A stretch of DNA of 64,000 bases, taken from contig CP087563.1 in assembly GCA_020974905.1 (NCBI GenBank), forward strand, positions 6,696,001 to 6,760,000. The letters are read 5' to 3'. The notes under the pieces are model-generated. The model was not told the origin of the DNA and did no database searches. It was given only the letters and a program-made list of their open reading frames with translations. This document shows positions 8,108-16,810 of this stretch, one piece after another. This DNA comes from Planctomycetes bacterium syqfu (GTDB lineage Bacteria > Planctomycetota > Phycisphaerae > Phycisphaerales > Phycisphaeraceae). Position numbers and translations under genes: made by a program. The number at the start of each line of letters is the position of its first letter. The first letter of the stretch is position 1.

Positions 8108-10018
8108 ATGCCCATGATTTCAACCATTGGTCGCAAGAGTCTGCGTGTTCGACTGCTCATCAGTGGGATTTATCTGCTGCTGATCGTCGGCTCAATCACC
8201 ATGGTCTATCCTTTCATGTTGATGATCTCCGGCAGCACCAAGAGTTCGGTTGACCTCAACGAACTGCGCATCGTCCCGGGTTTTCTAACAGAAAACGACA
8301 CGTTGTACCGCAAGTATCTCGAAGGCTTGTTCAACGAGAAGATGGATCTGTTCAAGCTGACATACAACGTGGATGATTCGAGTTTTGAATCCGCATCCGT
8401 ACCCCAGCAAGTCAACGACCAATACGTCGACGCATGGGAAGCCTTCCTGACGCAAGCCGATATGGGACCGTATGCCAGCATGATCGGCATGATGGAAATG
8501 CCGGTGACCAAAACCGTGCAGGCCGAAATGCTGCGCGCGTTCATGGGCGAAATGGCCGACGCCAACGACGGTGATATTGAAAAAGTCAACGACGCGCTGG
8601 GCACACGCTTCAGCAGTTGGAGTACGTTTGTCATCCGACCTCAGCCGTATCTGCTTCGACGTCAGATGCCCAACCCCACGCCATTAGATGATCGACTCCA
8701 GAAATTTTACGCACAGGCACCGGATGTCTATCGTTTTTATCCCAGTGTCACCGGCATGTATCGCAGTCTGTTTCTCAAGACGCAGTACACCCGCGATATC
8801 GCCGAATACAACAAAGCGCATGGCACAAATTACGCGGACTACAACAAGGTCCACCTGTCTCAGACCTATCCGGTCAATGGGACTGATCTGGAAAAAGAAG
8901 ACTGGGAAAACTTCGTCCGCCAGACCGTCAACCTGCTTTGGCTAAATGCCGATGAGTCCTCCCGCCTGATTTTTACGCGTTTTCTCAAAGCCAAGTATCA
9001 AAGCATTGATGCGGTGAATCAAGCCTATGCCACCAACTATGCAAGCTTTGAACAGGTTCCGATGGGGGGCTTGCCTTACACCACGCCGCAGCGTCTTGTC
9101 GATTGGCAGAGCATGATCGAAGGTTGGGTCGATGCGAACTCGGGAGATCGTTTGATCATTCCCATCGAGTCGATTCGTTTTGACTCAGTGGACTTTCGCT
9201 TTGCCGATTACCTGCTTCAAAAGCATGGTTCGATCGAGAAAGTCAACGCTGCCTTGGGAACGGACTTTGCCAGCCGCGAGGATATCACGACTCCGCAGCA
9301 GCAGTGGCATTACCGCATGTTCCAAGCCAGGACCGGTGATCTGAAATGGGAGTTTCTGGTTCGTAACTACATCACGGTGATCAACTACATCGTGCTTCAC
9401 GGACGCGGTGTGTTTAACACGGTGGTTTACTGTGCGCTGGCGATTCTCTCCGCGTTGATCGTCAACCCGATGGCAGCCTATGCGATGAGTCGGTACAAGA
9501 TGCCTTCGACGTACAAGGTGCTTTTGTTCCTGATGCTGACGATGGCTTTCCCGCCGATGGTCACGCAGATTCCCAACTTCCTGATGCTTCGAGAACTTGG
9601 TTTGCTCAACACGTTTGCTGCATTGATCCTGCCGACCTTGGCCAATGGTTATGCGATCTTTTTGCTCAAGGGCTTTTTCGATTCACTGCCCAAGGAACTC
9701 TACGAATCCGCCTCGTTGGATGGTGCCAACGAATGGGTGATGTTCTGGCAGATCACCATGAATCTCTCCAAGCCGATTCTGGCAGTCATCGCATTGCAGG
9801 CCTTTAATCATGCCTATGCCAACTTCATGTTTGCCCTGCTTACCTGTCAGGATGACAAGATGTGGACATTGATGGTATGGTTGTACCAGTTGCAGTCCAG
9901 CAGTACCCAGGGCGTGGTGTTTGCTTCTCTGATGATTGCTGCCGTGCCGACGTTTTTGGTGTTTGTTTTCGCGCAAAACATCATCATGCGTGGTATCGTG
10001 GTGCCTGTGGAGAAATAA
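8108..10018 (+). CDS. ABC sugar importer: MalG-type permease with giant extracytoplasmic insert (copy 1)
   Basis: A 636-residue permease, more than twice the usual MalG length. Membrane helix 1 is at about residues 15-42. The next ~370 residues are soluble, and the remaining helices start near residue 425. The EAA loop is KELYESASLDGANEWVMFWQ (about residue 529-548). The insert holds four copies of a motif of the form (I)xxxNxAxGTxYxSxxxV: VNDALGTRFSSWSTF (~160), YNKAHGTNYADYNKV (~235), VNQAYATNYASFEQV (~303) and VNAALGTDFASREDI (~379). The same motif follows the acid/base glutamate in the two GH42 proteins of this window. The insert should lie outside the cytoplasmic membrane, where it could contact the tethered binding protein or a glycan; this is inference. 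The CBM9-like gene starts 2 bp after its stop, so they are surely co-transcribed. Confidence 0.85.
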   Translation: MPMISTIGRKSLRVRLLISGIYLLLIVGSITMVYPFMLMISGSTKSSVDLNELRIVPGFLTENDTLYRKYLEGLFNEKMDLFKLTYNVDDSSFESASVPQQVNDQYVDAWEAFLTQADMGPYASMIGMMEMPVTKTVQAEMLRAFMGEMADANDGDIEKVNDALGTRFSSWSTFVIRPQPYLLRRQMPNPTPLDDRLQKFYAQAPDVYRFYPSVTGMYRSLFLKTQYTRDIAEYNKAHGTNYADYNKVHLSQTYPVNGTDLEKEDWENFVRQTVNLLWLNADESSRLIFTRFLKAKYQSIDAVNQAYATNYASFEQVPMGGLPYTTPQRLVDWQSMIEGWVDANSGDRLIIPIESIRFDSVDFRFADYLLQKHGSIEKVNAALGTDFASREDITTPQQQWHYRMFQARTGDLKWEFLVRNYITVINYIVLHGRGVFNTVVYCALAILSALIVNPMAAYAMSRYKMPSTYKVLLFLMLTMAFPPMVTQIPNFLMLRELGLLNTFAALILPTLANGYAIFLLKGFFDSLPKELYESASLDGANEWVMFWQITMNLSKPILAVIALQAFNHAYANFMFALLTCQDDKMWTLMVWLYQLQSSSTQGVVFASLMIAAVPTFLVFVFAQNIIMRGIVVPVEK

Positions 10019-10020
10019 AG

Positions 10021-10722
10021 ATGTCGATCACAGCACAATCAATGGATGTCAATGAAGTGTCCGCCTACCATGTGACGCGCGTCAATCAACCGGCTGGCCA
10101 GTTACTTGATTTATCGGATTGGCAGGCAATCCCGGCATTGGACATTGCGCAGGTGCATGCCAAGAGTTCAGCACATCAACCAGCAACGCAATGTCGCATG
10201 GCTTGGCAGCCCGAAGGGATTCACCTGCGCTTTGATGTCGACGATCAATATGTCTGTTGTCGACAGGCTAAGCACCAGGGGCCCATCTGCACCGACAGTT
10301 GTGTTGAGGCCTTTTTGCAGCCCGATCCTGAGAAGGGGTATTTCAATTTTGAGATCAACCCTGCGGGGATGATGCATGCCAGTTACATCTATGACAACAG
10401 CCGGACCTCGAAGGGGTTTAAAGGGGTTTCATACTTGAGCCCCACGCAACTGGAGCAAATCAAACTCACGCCGGTCTTTGACCAACCCTTTGAGGATGAA
10501 ATTCCTGAGCCGATGTCATGGTCGATGACCGTTTGGATTCCCGTGTCGGTTTTTGAGGACTTTCTCGGGCCGATCTCAGTTAATGATCAGACCCGTTGGC
10601 GTGGGAATTTTTACAAGTGTGCTGACGCCTCGTCCCATCCGCATTGGTTAAGCTGGCAATCGGTTGGCGAACAACTCAGCTTCCACAAACCCAGCACCTT
10701 CGGTTCGCTGATCTTCCGTTGA
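10021..10722 (+). CDS. CBM9-like carbohydrate-binding protein
   Basis: This 233-residue protein resembles the carbohydrate-binding family 9-like group (single beta-sandwich domain). The features seen are MAWQPEGIHLRFDVDD in an early strand, the TDSCVEAFLQPD segment with an FNFEINPAG strand pair, and a C-terminal WRGNFYKCAD and HWLSWQ pattern typical of these proteins. No signal peptide is visible, so a cytoplasmic or non-classical location is likely. The start at 10021 lies 2 bp after the permease stop and has GGAG 9 nt upstream. The family often accompanies sugar importers and glycosidases, and its exact role there is not established. It probably ends the operon: a hairpin-forming repeat (10871-10904) lies between it and the convergent M14 gene. 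Confidence 0.7.
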   Translation: MSITAQSMDVNEVSAYHVTRVNQPAGQLLDLSDWQAIPALDIAQVHAKSSAHQPATQCRMAWQPEGIHLRFDVDDQYVCCRQAKHQGPICTDSCVEAFLQPDPEKGYFNFEINPAGMMHASYIYDNSRTSKGFKGVSYLSPTQLEQIKLTPVFDQPFEDEIPEPMSWSMTVWIPVSVFEDFLGPISVNDQTRWRGNFYKCADASSHPHWLSWQSVGEQLSFHKPSTFGSLIFR

Positions 10723-10870
10723 GTCATCATATGAAACCTCCGTCAAGATGACGGTGCCATGTATATAGCCGAGCCATCTTGGCTAGGTTGCCTTGAGCGA
10801 TGTTCTTGAATTCACCTGCAATCAACGAGTGCGGTGCGCTTCAAACAATTCATGTTCATTCTATCGTTGA

Positions 10871-10904
10871 TTCCGTCACTTCCGCCTGCGTGGGAGTGAC
10901 GGAA
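10871..10904. repeat. Short palindromic repeat between convergent genes
   Basis: TTCCGTCACT (10871-10880) pairs perfectly with AGTGACGGAA (10895-10904); three further pairs extend the stem around a GCCTGCGT loop. The left arm matches the left arm of the larger palindromic element at 19821-19918, so both belong to one dispersed repeat family. Placed between two convergent genes, it could also act as a bidirectional transcription terminator. Just upstream, CCGTCAAGATGACGG (10740-10754) forms another small hairpin. Confidence 0.6.
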
Positions 10905-10930
10905 AGTGGAGACTCGTTATTTGTACTGAT

Positions 10931-12067
10931 CTAGTCGTTTGTGATAAAGCTCTTGATCGCGGTAGCCAGATCGCGTCCAAATAGTCGTGCGTTATCCGCA
11001 TTAATGATTTTGTCACGCACCTTGGCGTAGGGGATCTCAATCGTCGTGCCGAACCGGACATGCTCCACGGCCGCTGCCCAATGTCCGAAGCTGCAACCTT
11101 TTTTAAAATTGTCCGCGGTGTTCCAGGCGGTTCCGAACGGGATGTTATCCGACGGATCAAACGGGAGGGGGCCGGTGATCGCTTTCTCAATGCAGTCACT
11201 GAATCGGTTCGTGGCCTTGATGTTGTCATCACCACTTTTACCAGCCATGTAAATCGCTTCGTTGAGATCACTCTTGATCCAAGGACAATGCAGGTCGAGT
11301 ACCAGGTCAACACCATGCGATGCGATTCGGCTGAATAAATCCTTGATTGGCTGCGTAGTCGGGTGAATCGGGTTGTCATCATAATCACGGTTGTGATCAC
11401 GCGGCTTGCGGTTCTTGCCTTGATCTCCCGCAACAACGCCATCGACATCCACAAACGGAATCACGGTCAGATTCACATGCTTGCTAAACCATTGGCCAAC
11501 TTGACCCTCATCCACAGCAGCATCAATGATGCCTTCCAGAACGTAGCTTCCCATCATCTCACAGCAGTGATGTCGGGCGGTGAGAAAGACGCGGTATGAT
11601 GCGGTCGCTTCGTCAGCTCCGAATTGCCAATATTCCACACGGTGACCTTTGGGGGTTTGGCAAAGCAGGTGTTTTTTTAGATGCTGGCCATGATGCACCT
11701 CAAACGCTTTGAGGTGTCGGGTGACATAGGGCATGGCCATACTCAGACGGTAGTCATCACAATGATCCGGGATCGACACGCTGAAGGATTCGTCATCATT
11801 GACGGTGGACGGATCAAGCCATTTCCAGCTAAAGCCTCCATCCAGACTCGCGGCAGGGGCATGATTGGTGAGCATGTTTCTATCTGCAGGATGAAAATGC
11901 AGTGTTTGGCCTGAAGCGTTTTTAACTGCGAAATACCAGTAAAACCAGTGTCCGTCGGTGTCCCGCAGGTCGGGTTTGAAGTGGATATGGTTGTCCTGGA
12001 TTTTTTCGATCAGGACGTTGCCGCCTTCAATGTTGGCGTCGATGGTGAAAGTGGGGGATGGGGGCAT
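10931..12067 (-). CDS. M14-family zinc carboxypeptidase
   Basis: This 378-residue protein has an N-terminal beta-sandwich of about 140 residues and then a metallocarboxypeptidase domain. Zinc ligands are visible: H167xxE170 in ARHHCCEMMG and H260 in DLVLDLHCPW. N226-R227 in the NRDYD segment would bind the substrate carboxylate, and E344 in TTIEIPYA is the catalytic glutamate. This layout (N-domain plus HxxE) matches the cytosolic carboxypeptidase / AGBL-like branch of M14. No signal peptide is seen, so it should act in the cytoplasm, removing C-terminal residues from peptides or side chains; the substrate is unknown. It begins 2 bp after the stop of the marC-like gene and is probably co-transcribed with it. 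Confidence 0.8.
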   Translation of the reverse strand: MPPSPTFTIDANIEGGNVLIEKIQDNHIHFKPDLRDTDGHWFYWYFAVKNASGQTLHFHPADRNMLTNHAPAASLDGGFSWKWLDPSTVNDDESFSVSIPDHCDDYRLSMAMPYVTRHLKAFEVHHGQHLKKHLLCQTPKGHRVEYWQFGADEATASYRVFLTARHHCCEMMGSYVLEGIIDAAVDEGQVGQWFSKHVNLTVIPFVDVDGVVAGDQGKNRKPRDHNRDYDDNPIHPTTQPIKDLFSRIASHGVDLVLDLHCPWIKSDLNEAIYMAGKSGDDNIKATNRFSDCIEKAITGPLPFDPSDNIPFGTAWNTADNFKKGCSFGHWAAAVEHVRFGTTIEIPYAKVRDKIINADNARLFGRDLATAIKSFITND

Positions 12068-12069
12068 GG

Positions 12070-12668
12070 TTATCCAATGACTTGAAAGTGTTGTAGACCC
12101 TGCATGATGATCTGGACCGCTAACGCGCTGAGAATCAGGCCGGTGAGTTTACTCATGACGTTGATACCTTTGCGGCCGAGTTTCTTTTCGAGCGTGTCCC
12201 CGATCGCCAGCAGGATACCCAGCGTCAGGATTGCTGCCAACAGGGCGCTGTACCCAATTGCGCGGTCTTCAAACGTTCGCAGTTCCGAACCCATGACCAT
12301 CAAGACACCAATGGTCCCCGACCGACGATTACGGGGATCGCCAGCGGGACAACCGCGATGTCCTGCGTGCCTTTCTGCATGTCGTAAAACTCCTTGCCCT
12401 GCACCAGTGAAATGGCAGAGAGCAGCAGCAGTATCCCTGCACCAATGCGAAAGGCATCGAGCGTGATCCCCATGACTGCAAACAGGTAATCACCACAGGT
12501 CAGCAGGACCGCGCTGATGACCACGATGGCAATGATCACGCGACGAATGATCGCAAAACGCTCTACCTTGCTGCAATCTTTAGACCACGTCAGAAACGAA
12601 GTCAAAGCCACGAAGGGCGTGAGAATAAAGAACAGTTTCAGATACGTATTGATGAATTGACTGAGCAT
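12070..12668 (-). pseudogene. MarC-family membrane protein, frameshifted
   Basis: Two adjacent frames together encode a full MarC/UPF0056 family protein of about 200 residues with roughly six membrane helices. The first part (12668-12300) runs to QDIAVVPLAIPVIVG and then reads RGPLVS and stops. The family expects GPGTIGVLMVM here, and that sequence is present one base out of frame. A single missing base near 12320-12321 (TCCCCGACC instead of TCCCCGGACC on the plus strand) restores it. The second part (12303-12070) continues to the normal C-terminus. Either the gene is inactivated or the assembly lost one base of a short run. MarC proteins are inner-membrane proteins of unsettled function. The M14 gene follows after 2 bp. 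Confidence 0.75.
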
Positions 12669-12731
12669 AGCCGTATCTCCAGGGCGGCATTGAAAAAACC
12701 ATCCAATGCCGTGAATTCGTGTCCGCCTATT

Positions 12732-13709
12732 CTAACGCGATTGCGTTTTCATACTGGACCGAAATGTGCTGGGCGTCATACCAAATGCATCGTGGAATCG
12801 GCGGGTGAAATAACTCTGCCGACTGAATCCGCAGTGTTGCGCGATCTGGGCGATACTCATGGTGCTGTGATGCAGCAGGTTCTGCGCCGCCGTGAGTCGA
12901 TGTTGGTTCAGGTAACTTGAAAACGTGATACCCATGACGCGGTGAAACAGGCGACTGAAATGAGCAGCACTCAGATGCACACGCGCTGCCATGGCATTGG
13001 CGCTGATGTCCCAGCAGTGTTCCTGATGCAGAATGTCCACAGCATGTCGGATGGCAGGTGAGCTTTGGAGTTTGACCTGGGCGATGAAGGCGTCGGTGGA
13101 AAGCTGATCCGCCAAGCCGCGTAACGCAGCATCCGCCAACATACCCACACGCAGTAATTGCTCTTCGGTCATCCGGGGCAGGGCATCAAAGCCCAACTGC
13201 AATTGCTTTCGCCGGGTCACCTGGTCTTTGGCATCCTGCCAGATCGCATCAAAACCCCGCGCTTCGATCTCCGGCGTGATGACCTGGCCGATGAAGACCG
13301 TCGCCAGATGTTCACTGCCATGACAGATCGGCACGATGACTTCGGCCACACCACGGTGACAGGTTTGCACAAACGGCTTACCAATGTGACCGGCACGGGT
13401 GTTGGTTAATGAGGAGTCATGCCCGCGACAGCCGCGCCCGTCCCGTGTGCGTTTGGCTGCCAGACAGAATGGGCTGCGATGTCGCAGGTAGGACGGGGGT
13501 AAATGGCGAATGTTCGAATCAGCCGTCCGGCGCGGAGGGGGGTAAATGCAGACATCCAACCCGGTGACCAATGAAATCGTCTGCATCAAATCCTGGAGAC
13601 TGCCCAGTGTCCCCATGGTCTGTTGTGGGAGATTATCCGGTTCTGGTGGGTCAAGAATCTGCAAATGCACACTGGTTGCAGATGTCTGTTTGGTCGGTTT
13701 GTCATTCAT
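12732..13709 (-). CDS. AraC-family regulator with PocR sensory domain
   Basis: A 325-residue cytoplasmic transcription regulator. Residues ~35-185 match the PocR sensory domain, which includes a conserved Cys/His-rich segment (PFCLAAKRTRDGRGC, then VQTCHRGVAEVIVPI and HLATVFIGQVIT). The C-terminal ~100 residues are an AraC-type double helix-turn-helix: ISANAMAARVHLSAAHFSRL and IAQHCGFSRQSYFTRRF. The gene diverges from the MmgE/PrpD operon at 13869 across a ~160 bp intergenic region, so it is the likely regulator of that operon. The regulator would respond to a small molecule bound by the PocR domain; the ligand is unknown. Confidence 0.8.
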   Translation of the reverse strand: MNDKPTKQTSATSVHLQILDPPEPDNLPQQTMGTLGSLQDLMQTISLVTGLDVCIYPPPRRTADSNIRHLPPSYLRHRSPFCLAAKRTRDGRGCRGHDSSLTNTRAGHIGKPFVQTCHRGVAEVIVPICHGSEHLATVFIGQVITPEIEARGFDAIWQDAKDQVTRRKQLQLGFDALPRMTEEQLLRVGMLADAALRGLADQLSTDAFIAQVKLQSSPAIRHAVDILHQEHCWDISANAMAARVHLSAAHFSRLFHRVMGITFSSYLNQHRLTAAQNLLHHSTMSIAQIAQHCGFSRQSYFTRRFHDAFGMTPSTFRSSMKTQSR

Positions 13710-13868
13710 ATGATTGGTTACATTTTATCGGCTGATTCCTTGATGTGCGATGCTAGACAGCTAAAAGCGCAAAAAAGTGACAAAATTACAACAAGGAGCA
13801 TGGTAGTCTCAGATGGTCATATCTCCGATCATGGTGCCTGTTCAACACGGTTTAACAAGGCAATGAAC

Positions 13869-15287
13869 ATGACACTGACACGTGAACTCTCCGAGTTTGG
13901 CATCAACACCACCTCAGCAGACATCAGCGACAAGGCATGGGCGTCAGCACGCATTCTCCTGCTCGATGCATTGGGATGTGCTTTGGCGGGTTGGCAGGCC
14001 GATGGTTGTAAGGATGTCATTGAGCAGATGCAGTACTGGGGCGGGCGCGGCGAGTCGTCATTGTTTGTGCTTGGTGACAAGTTGCCGATGCCCAATGCCG
14101 CCTTTGCCAACAGTGTGTTGGTGCATGCTCAGGATCTGGATGACGTTCACATCCCCGGCACGTTGCACATCTCCTCGATCGTGGTCCCGACCATGCTCGC
14201 TGCTGCCGAAGCTGCCAACGTTTCGGGACGTGATGCGCTGCTGGGTTTGATTCTTGGTGTTGAAATTGCAGCACGGATCGAAACGCCCGGACATGGCTTT
14301 AGACGTGGTGCCGGATACCTCCCGACCTCATTGGCCGGGAGTTTCGGTGGTGTGATGACGGCTGCCAGGATTTTAGGTTTGACAGCAGAACAATGTGCCG
14401 AAGCGATGGGCATCAACTATGCCCAGCTTTCGGGTAATCGCCAGGCACTCTACGATTCGACACTCAGTAAACGCATGCAGCCTGCCTTTGCAGCAAGGTC
14501 CGCCATCTGGGGGACGGTCCTTGCACAACGGAGTCTGACCGGCGCCCGCTATGCGCTGGAAGGTGAAGCCGGTTACTACAAGCTTTACCTGGATATGCCC
14601 AATGAACCCAAGTCCGGGCAGTTGACATTGCAACAGGATTTCTGGGAGATCGAGCGTGTCTCCTACAAGCACTATCCCAGTTGCGGAGCGAATCATCATT
14701 GTCAGGAAGCGGCTGAGAAAATTCATGATGAGGAAAAGATTGCACTGGATCAGATAAAACAGGTCTCCATCTTCGGCATTGCACCTGGGGGGATTGTCAG
14801 TCGCCCGTTTGAGATTGGCAAGAATCCGCAGGTCGATGCGCAGTTCTCCGTTGCATGGTCCGTTGCGCATTCGCTGCTTCGTGGTCGGGCGACCATGATG
14901 GATTATCGCAGTGAAAATGTAGTCGCTGACAAGCAGGTGATCGAACTTGCAAAGAAGATTGATTACATCCCAACCCCGGAGAATCTCCCACCGAAAATTG
15001 AACTGCCCAGGGATTACACGCCGGGCATGATCAATTGGCATGGCGTGGTGGTGACTTTGAAAGATGGTCGCCAGATCACACGTTGCTGTGCACCCGCTCA
15101 AACCTTCGCGCCGGGCAATCTCACTTGGGATCAAGCCGTTACCAAGTTTGAACAAAACGCCCAATACTCAGAAATCTGTAGTCCATCCGAAGCCCAGCAA
15201 ATCATCAATCACGTTCAGTCACTGGATCAGGCGGATGATGTTTCATCCCTGATGTCCAGCCTTTGTCTTCAACCGTCACTCGTTTAA
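13869..15287 (+). CDS. MmgE/PrpD family protein
   Basis: A 472-residue MmgE/PrpD-fold protein, near the usual family length (about 450). Features include the N-terminal helical part with ARILLLDALGCALAGW, NAAFANSVLVHAQDLDDVH, and the H-G-F/G-Y-x-P-T-S pattern in GHGFRRGAGYLPTSLAGSF. The family includes 2-methylcitrate dehydratase and, from memory, the iminodisuccinate epimerase of Agrobacterium. I chose ATG 13869 because AACAAGG lies 8 nt before it; ATG 13863 is only 2 nt from that element. It precedes a C-N-lyase-like gene by 14 bp and is divergent from a PocR-AraC regulator. A pairing of MmgE/PrpD with an argininosuccinate-lyase-like enzyme suggests epimerisation or dehydration followed by C-N cleavage of a succinate-type compound; this is inference. 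Confidence 0.8.
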   Translation: MTLTRELSEFGINTTSADISDKAWASARILLLDALGCALAGWQADGCKDVIEQMQYWGGRGESSLFVLGDKLPMPNAAFANSVLVHAQDLDDVHIPGTLHISSIVVPTMLAAAEAANVSGRDALLGLILGVEIAARIETPGHGFRRGAGYLPTSLAGSFGGVMTAARILGLTAEQCAEAMGINYAQLSGNRQALYDSTLSKRMQPAFAARSAIWGTVLAQRSLTGARYALEGEAGYYKLYLDMPNEPKSGQLTLQQDFWEIERVSYKHYPSCGANHHCQEAAEKIHDEEKIALDQIKQVSIFGIAPGGIVSRPFEIGKNPQVDAQFSVAWSVAHSLLRGRATMMDYRSENVVADKQVIELAKKIDYIPTPENLPPKIELPRDYTPGMINWHGVVVTLKDGRQITRCCAPAQTFAPGNLTWDQAVTKFEQNAQYSEICSPSEAQQIINHVQSLDQADDVSSLMSSLCLQPSLV

Positions 15288-15301
15288 CAAGGAAATAGAT
15301 C

Positions 15302-16810
15302 ATGACTTTTGACGTCGACGCCTATTGCGCCCGTAAAGATCACCGCGCTCATGCAGCAGGCATGCCCGCCGACCCGCGAGCTGCCCAGTGGGCGCAACAT
15401 CCCCGTAAATACATGGAAAAAATTGGTAACCGTCTTCCCTATGTCGGCAAGATGGATCAGGCATGGACGGTCATGCTTTACCGCCAGGGTTTGATCAAAC
15501 TCGAAACCGCGCAGAAACTTTTGCCAGTGCTCAAGGAAGCACAGAAGGAAGTCGGTTGGGGCGGTGAAGATTGGATCAAGGAAAAACTCGATGGCGATGA
15601 ATACACCGCATCGGCAGTGAATCTCGGCCGAACCTTGCAGGAACCCATGGCACGCATGCAGATGCGTGATGCGCTGATCGACACCTTCGACATGATTCAT
15701 GAAGTCCGTCAGGTTCTCATCGACCTTTCGGAAAAATATGTTGATGCACTCATGGCAGGGCAAAGTCACATGTCCCATGCTCAGCCGACCACCTATGGCC
15801 AATACCTGCTGACCATGCATGACGGGATCGCCCGCGCTGAAGAACAGCTCGCCTTGGCCTACAAGTTCACCAACATGAACTCCGGCGGATGTGGTGCGTG
15901 TTCAGGCACCGGTTGGAATGTCGATCGCCAATTGGTCACGGAACTACTTGGCTTTGATGAACTCATTGAGTTGGTTTATGACTGCGAAGCCAGCCAGGAT
16001 GAAATCCCGCAAATTCTCTTTGCGCTATCCAGTCTTGCCATGACGCTTAGCCGTGGCGCATTGGATCATGAAATCTGGTCCCTGGAAGAGATCGGCATGA
16101 TGGCGGTGGGGGACACCTGGAAGGGCTTGAGTTCATTCATGCCTCAAAAAGCACACTCTGGCGGGGTGACGGAAAATATTCGTCGAGCCTGCAATGAGGT
16201 GTTCGGCCAGATGACCACGTGCATGTTTGCCTACAAGGGTGAACTCATTCAGGACAACCTGCCGGTGTATCAGGCGCCGCCGTTTGTGTTCAATGGCTGC
16301 GCTGAAGCCCAACGTGCGATGGGGTTATTCAAGAGCATGCTGCCGGACATGTACGTGTATCCTGAGCGGATGCTTCAGATTGTCAAGGACGGTTACAGTG
16401 GCTCGCCGGACCTTGCGATCGTGATGATTCGCGATATGGATTACGGTTCGCGCCAGGCCCATCGCATCTGCGCCAATGCCATTCGCATGGCACGTCAACG
16501 CAACATCAAACCCTGCGAAATGACCGGCGAACTGATTGACGAAGCGGCTGCACTGTCCAACGAACCGTTACCGCATCTGACCACCGAGCAGGTTCAGGAA
16601 TGCATGAGTCTGGATCACTTTCTTGAAAAACATTGCAATCTCGGCGATCCTTGTCAGTCGGAAACGATGCGGATGATCGGCATCCGTCGCCAACAACTTA
16701 AAGCATCGCAGCAACAGCAGGCTCAGCGTAAACAGCGCCTTGAAGAAGGTGACAGGAAACTCGCTGATGCCATTGAAGCGATCCTGCAGGAGAAACCCGT
16801 TTGTGCCTGA
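15302..16810 (+). CDS. Argininosuccinate-lyase-like C-N lyase (fumarase/aspartase superfamily)
   Basis: A 502-residue member of the fumarase/aspartase superfamily, closest in layout to argininosuccinate lyase. GQSHMSHAQPTTYGQYLL (153-170) corresponds to the catalytic THLQxAQP region, and LSSFMPQKAHSGGVTENIRR (276-295) to the GSSxMPxKxN signature loop. The usual Asn after K is changed (KAH), and the following residues differ from true argininosuccinate lyases, so a different substrate is likely. The C-terminus carries a glutamine/lysine-rich helical tail (~470-500). The start has AAGGAA 5-8 nt upstream. Position directly after an MmgE/PrpD gene and before a TauE/SafE permease suggests catabolism of an N-substituted aspartate or similar acid. 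This is a cytoplasmic enzyme; the reaction is not proven. Confidence 0.75.
   Translation: MTFDVDAYCARKDHRAHAAGMPADPRAAQWAQHPRKYMEKIGNRLPYVGKMDQAWTVMLYRQGLIKLETAQKLLPVLKEAQKEVGWGGEDWIKEKLDGDEYTASAVNLGRTLQEPMARMQMRDALIDTFDMIHEVRQVLIDLSEKYVDALMAGQSHMSHAQPTTYGQYLLTMHDGIARAEEQLALAYKFTNMNSGGCGACSGTGWNVDRQLVTELLGFDELIELVYDCEASQDEIPQILFALSSLAMTLSRGALDHEIWSLEEIGMMAVGDTWKGLSSFMPQKAHSGGVTENIRRACNEVFGQMTTCMFAYKGELIQDNLPVYQAPPFVFNGCAEAQRAMGLFKSMLPDMYVYPERMLQIVKDGYSGSPDLAIVMIRDMDYGSRQAHRICANAIRMARQRNIKPCEMTGELIDEAAALSNEPLPHLTTEQVQECMSLDHFLEKHCNLGDPCQSETMRMIGIRRQQLKASQQQQAQRKQRLEEGDRKLADAIEAILQEKPVCA

Noticed and set aside
8108-10018. The permease insert as an active GH42 glycosidase
   Set aside because: Only the short motif after the acid/base position is repeated. 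No NE acid/base pair, no nucleophile strand, no zinc cysteines and no barrel-length domain are present.
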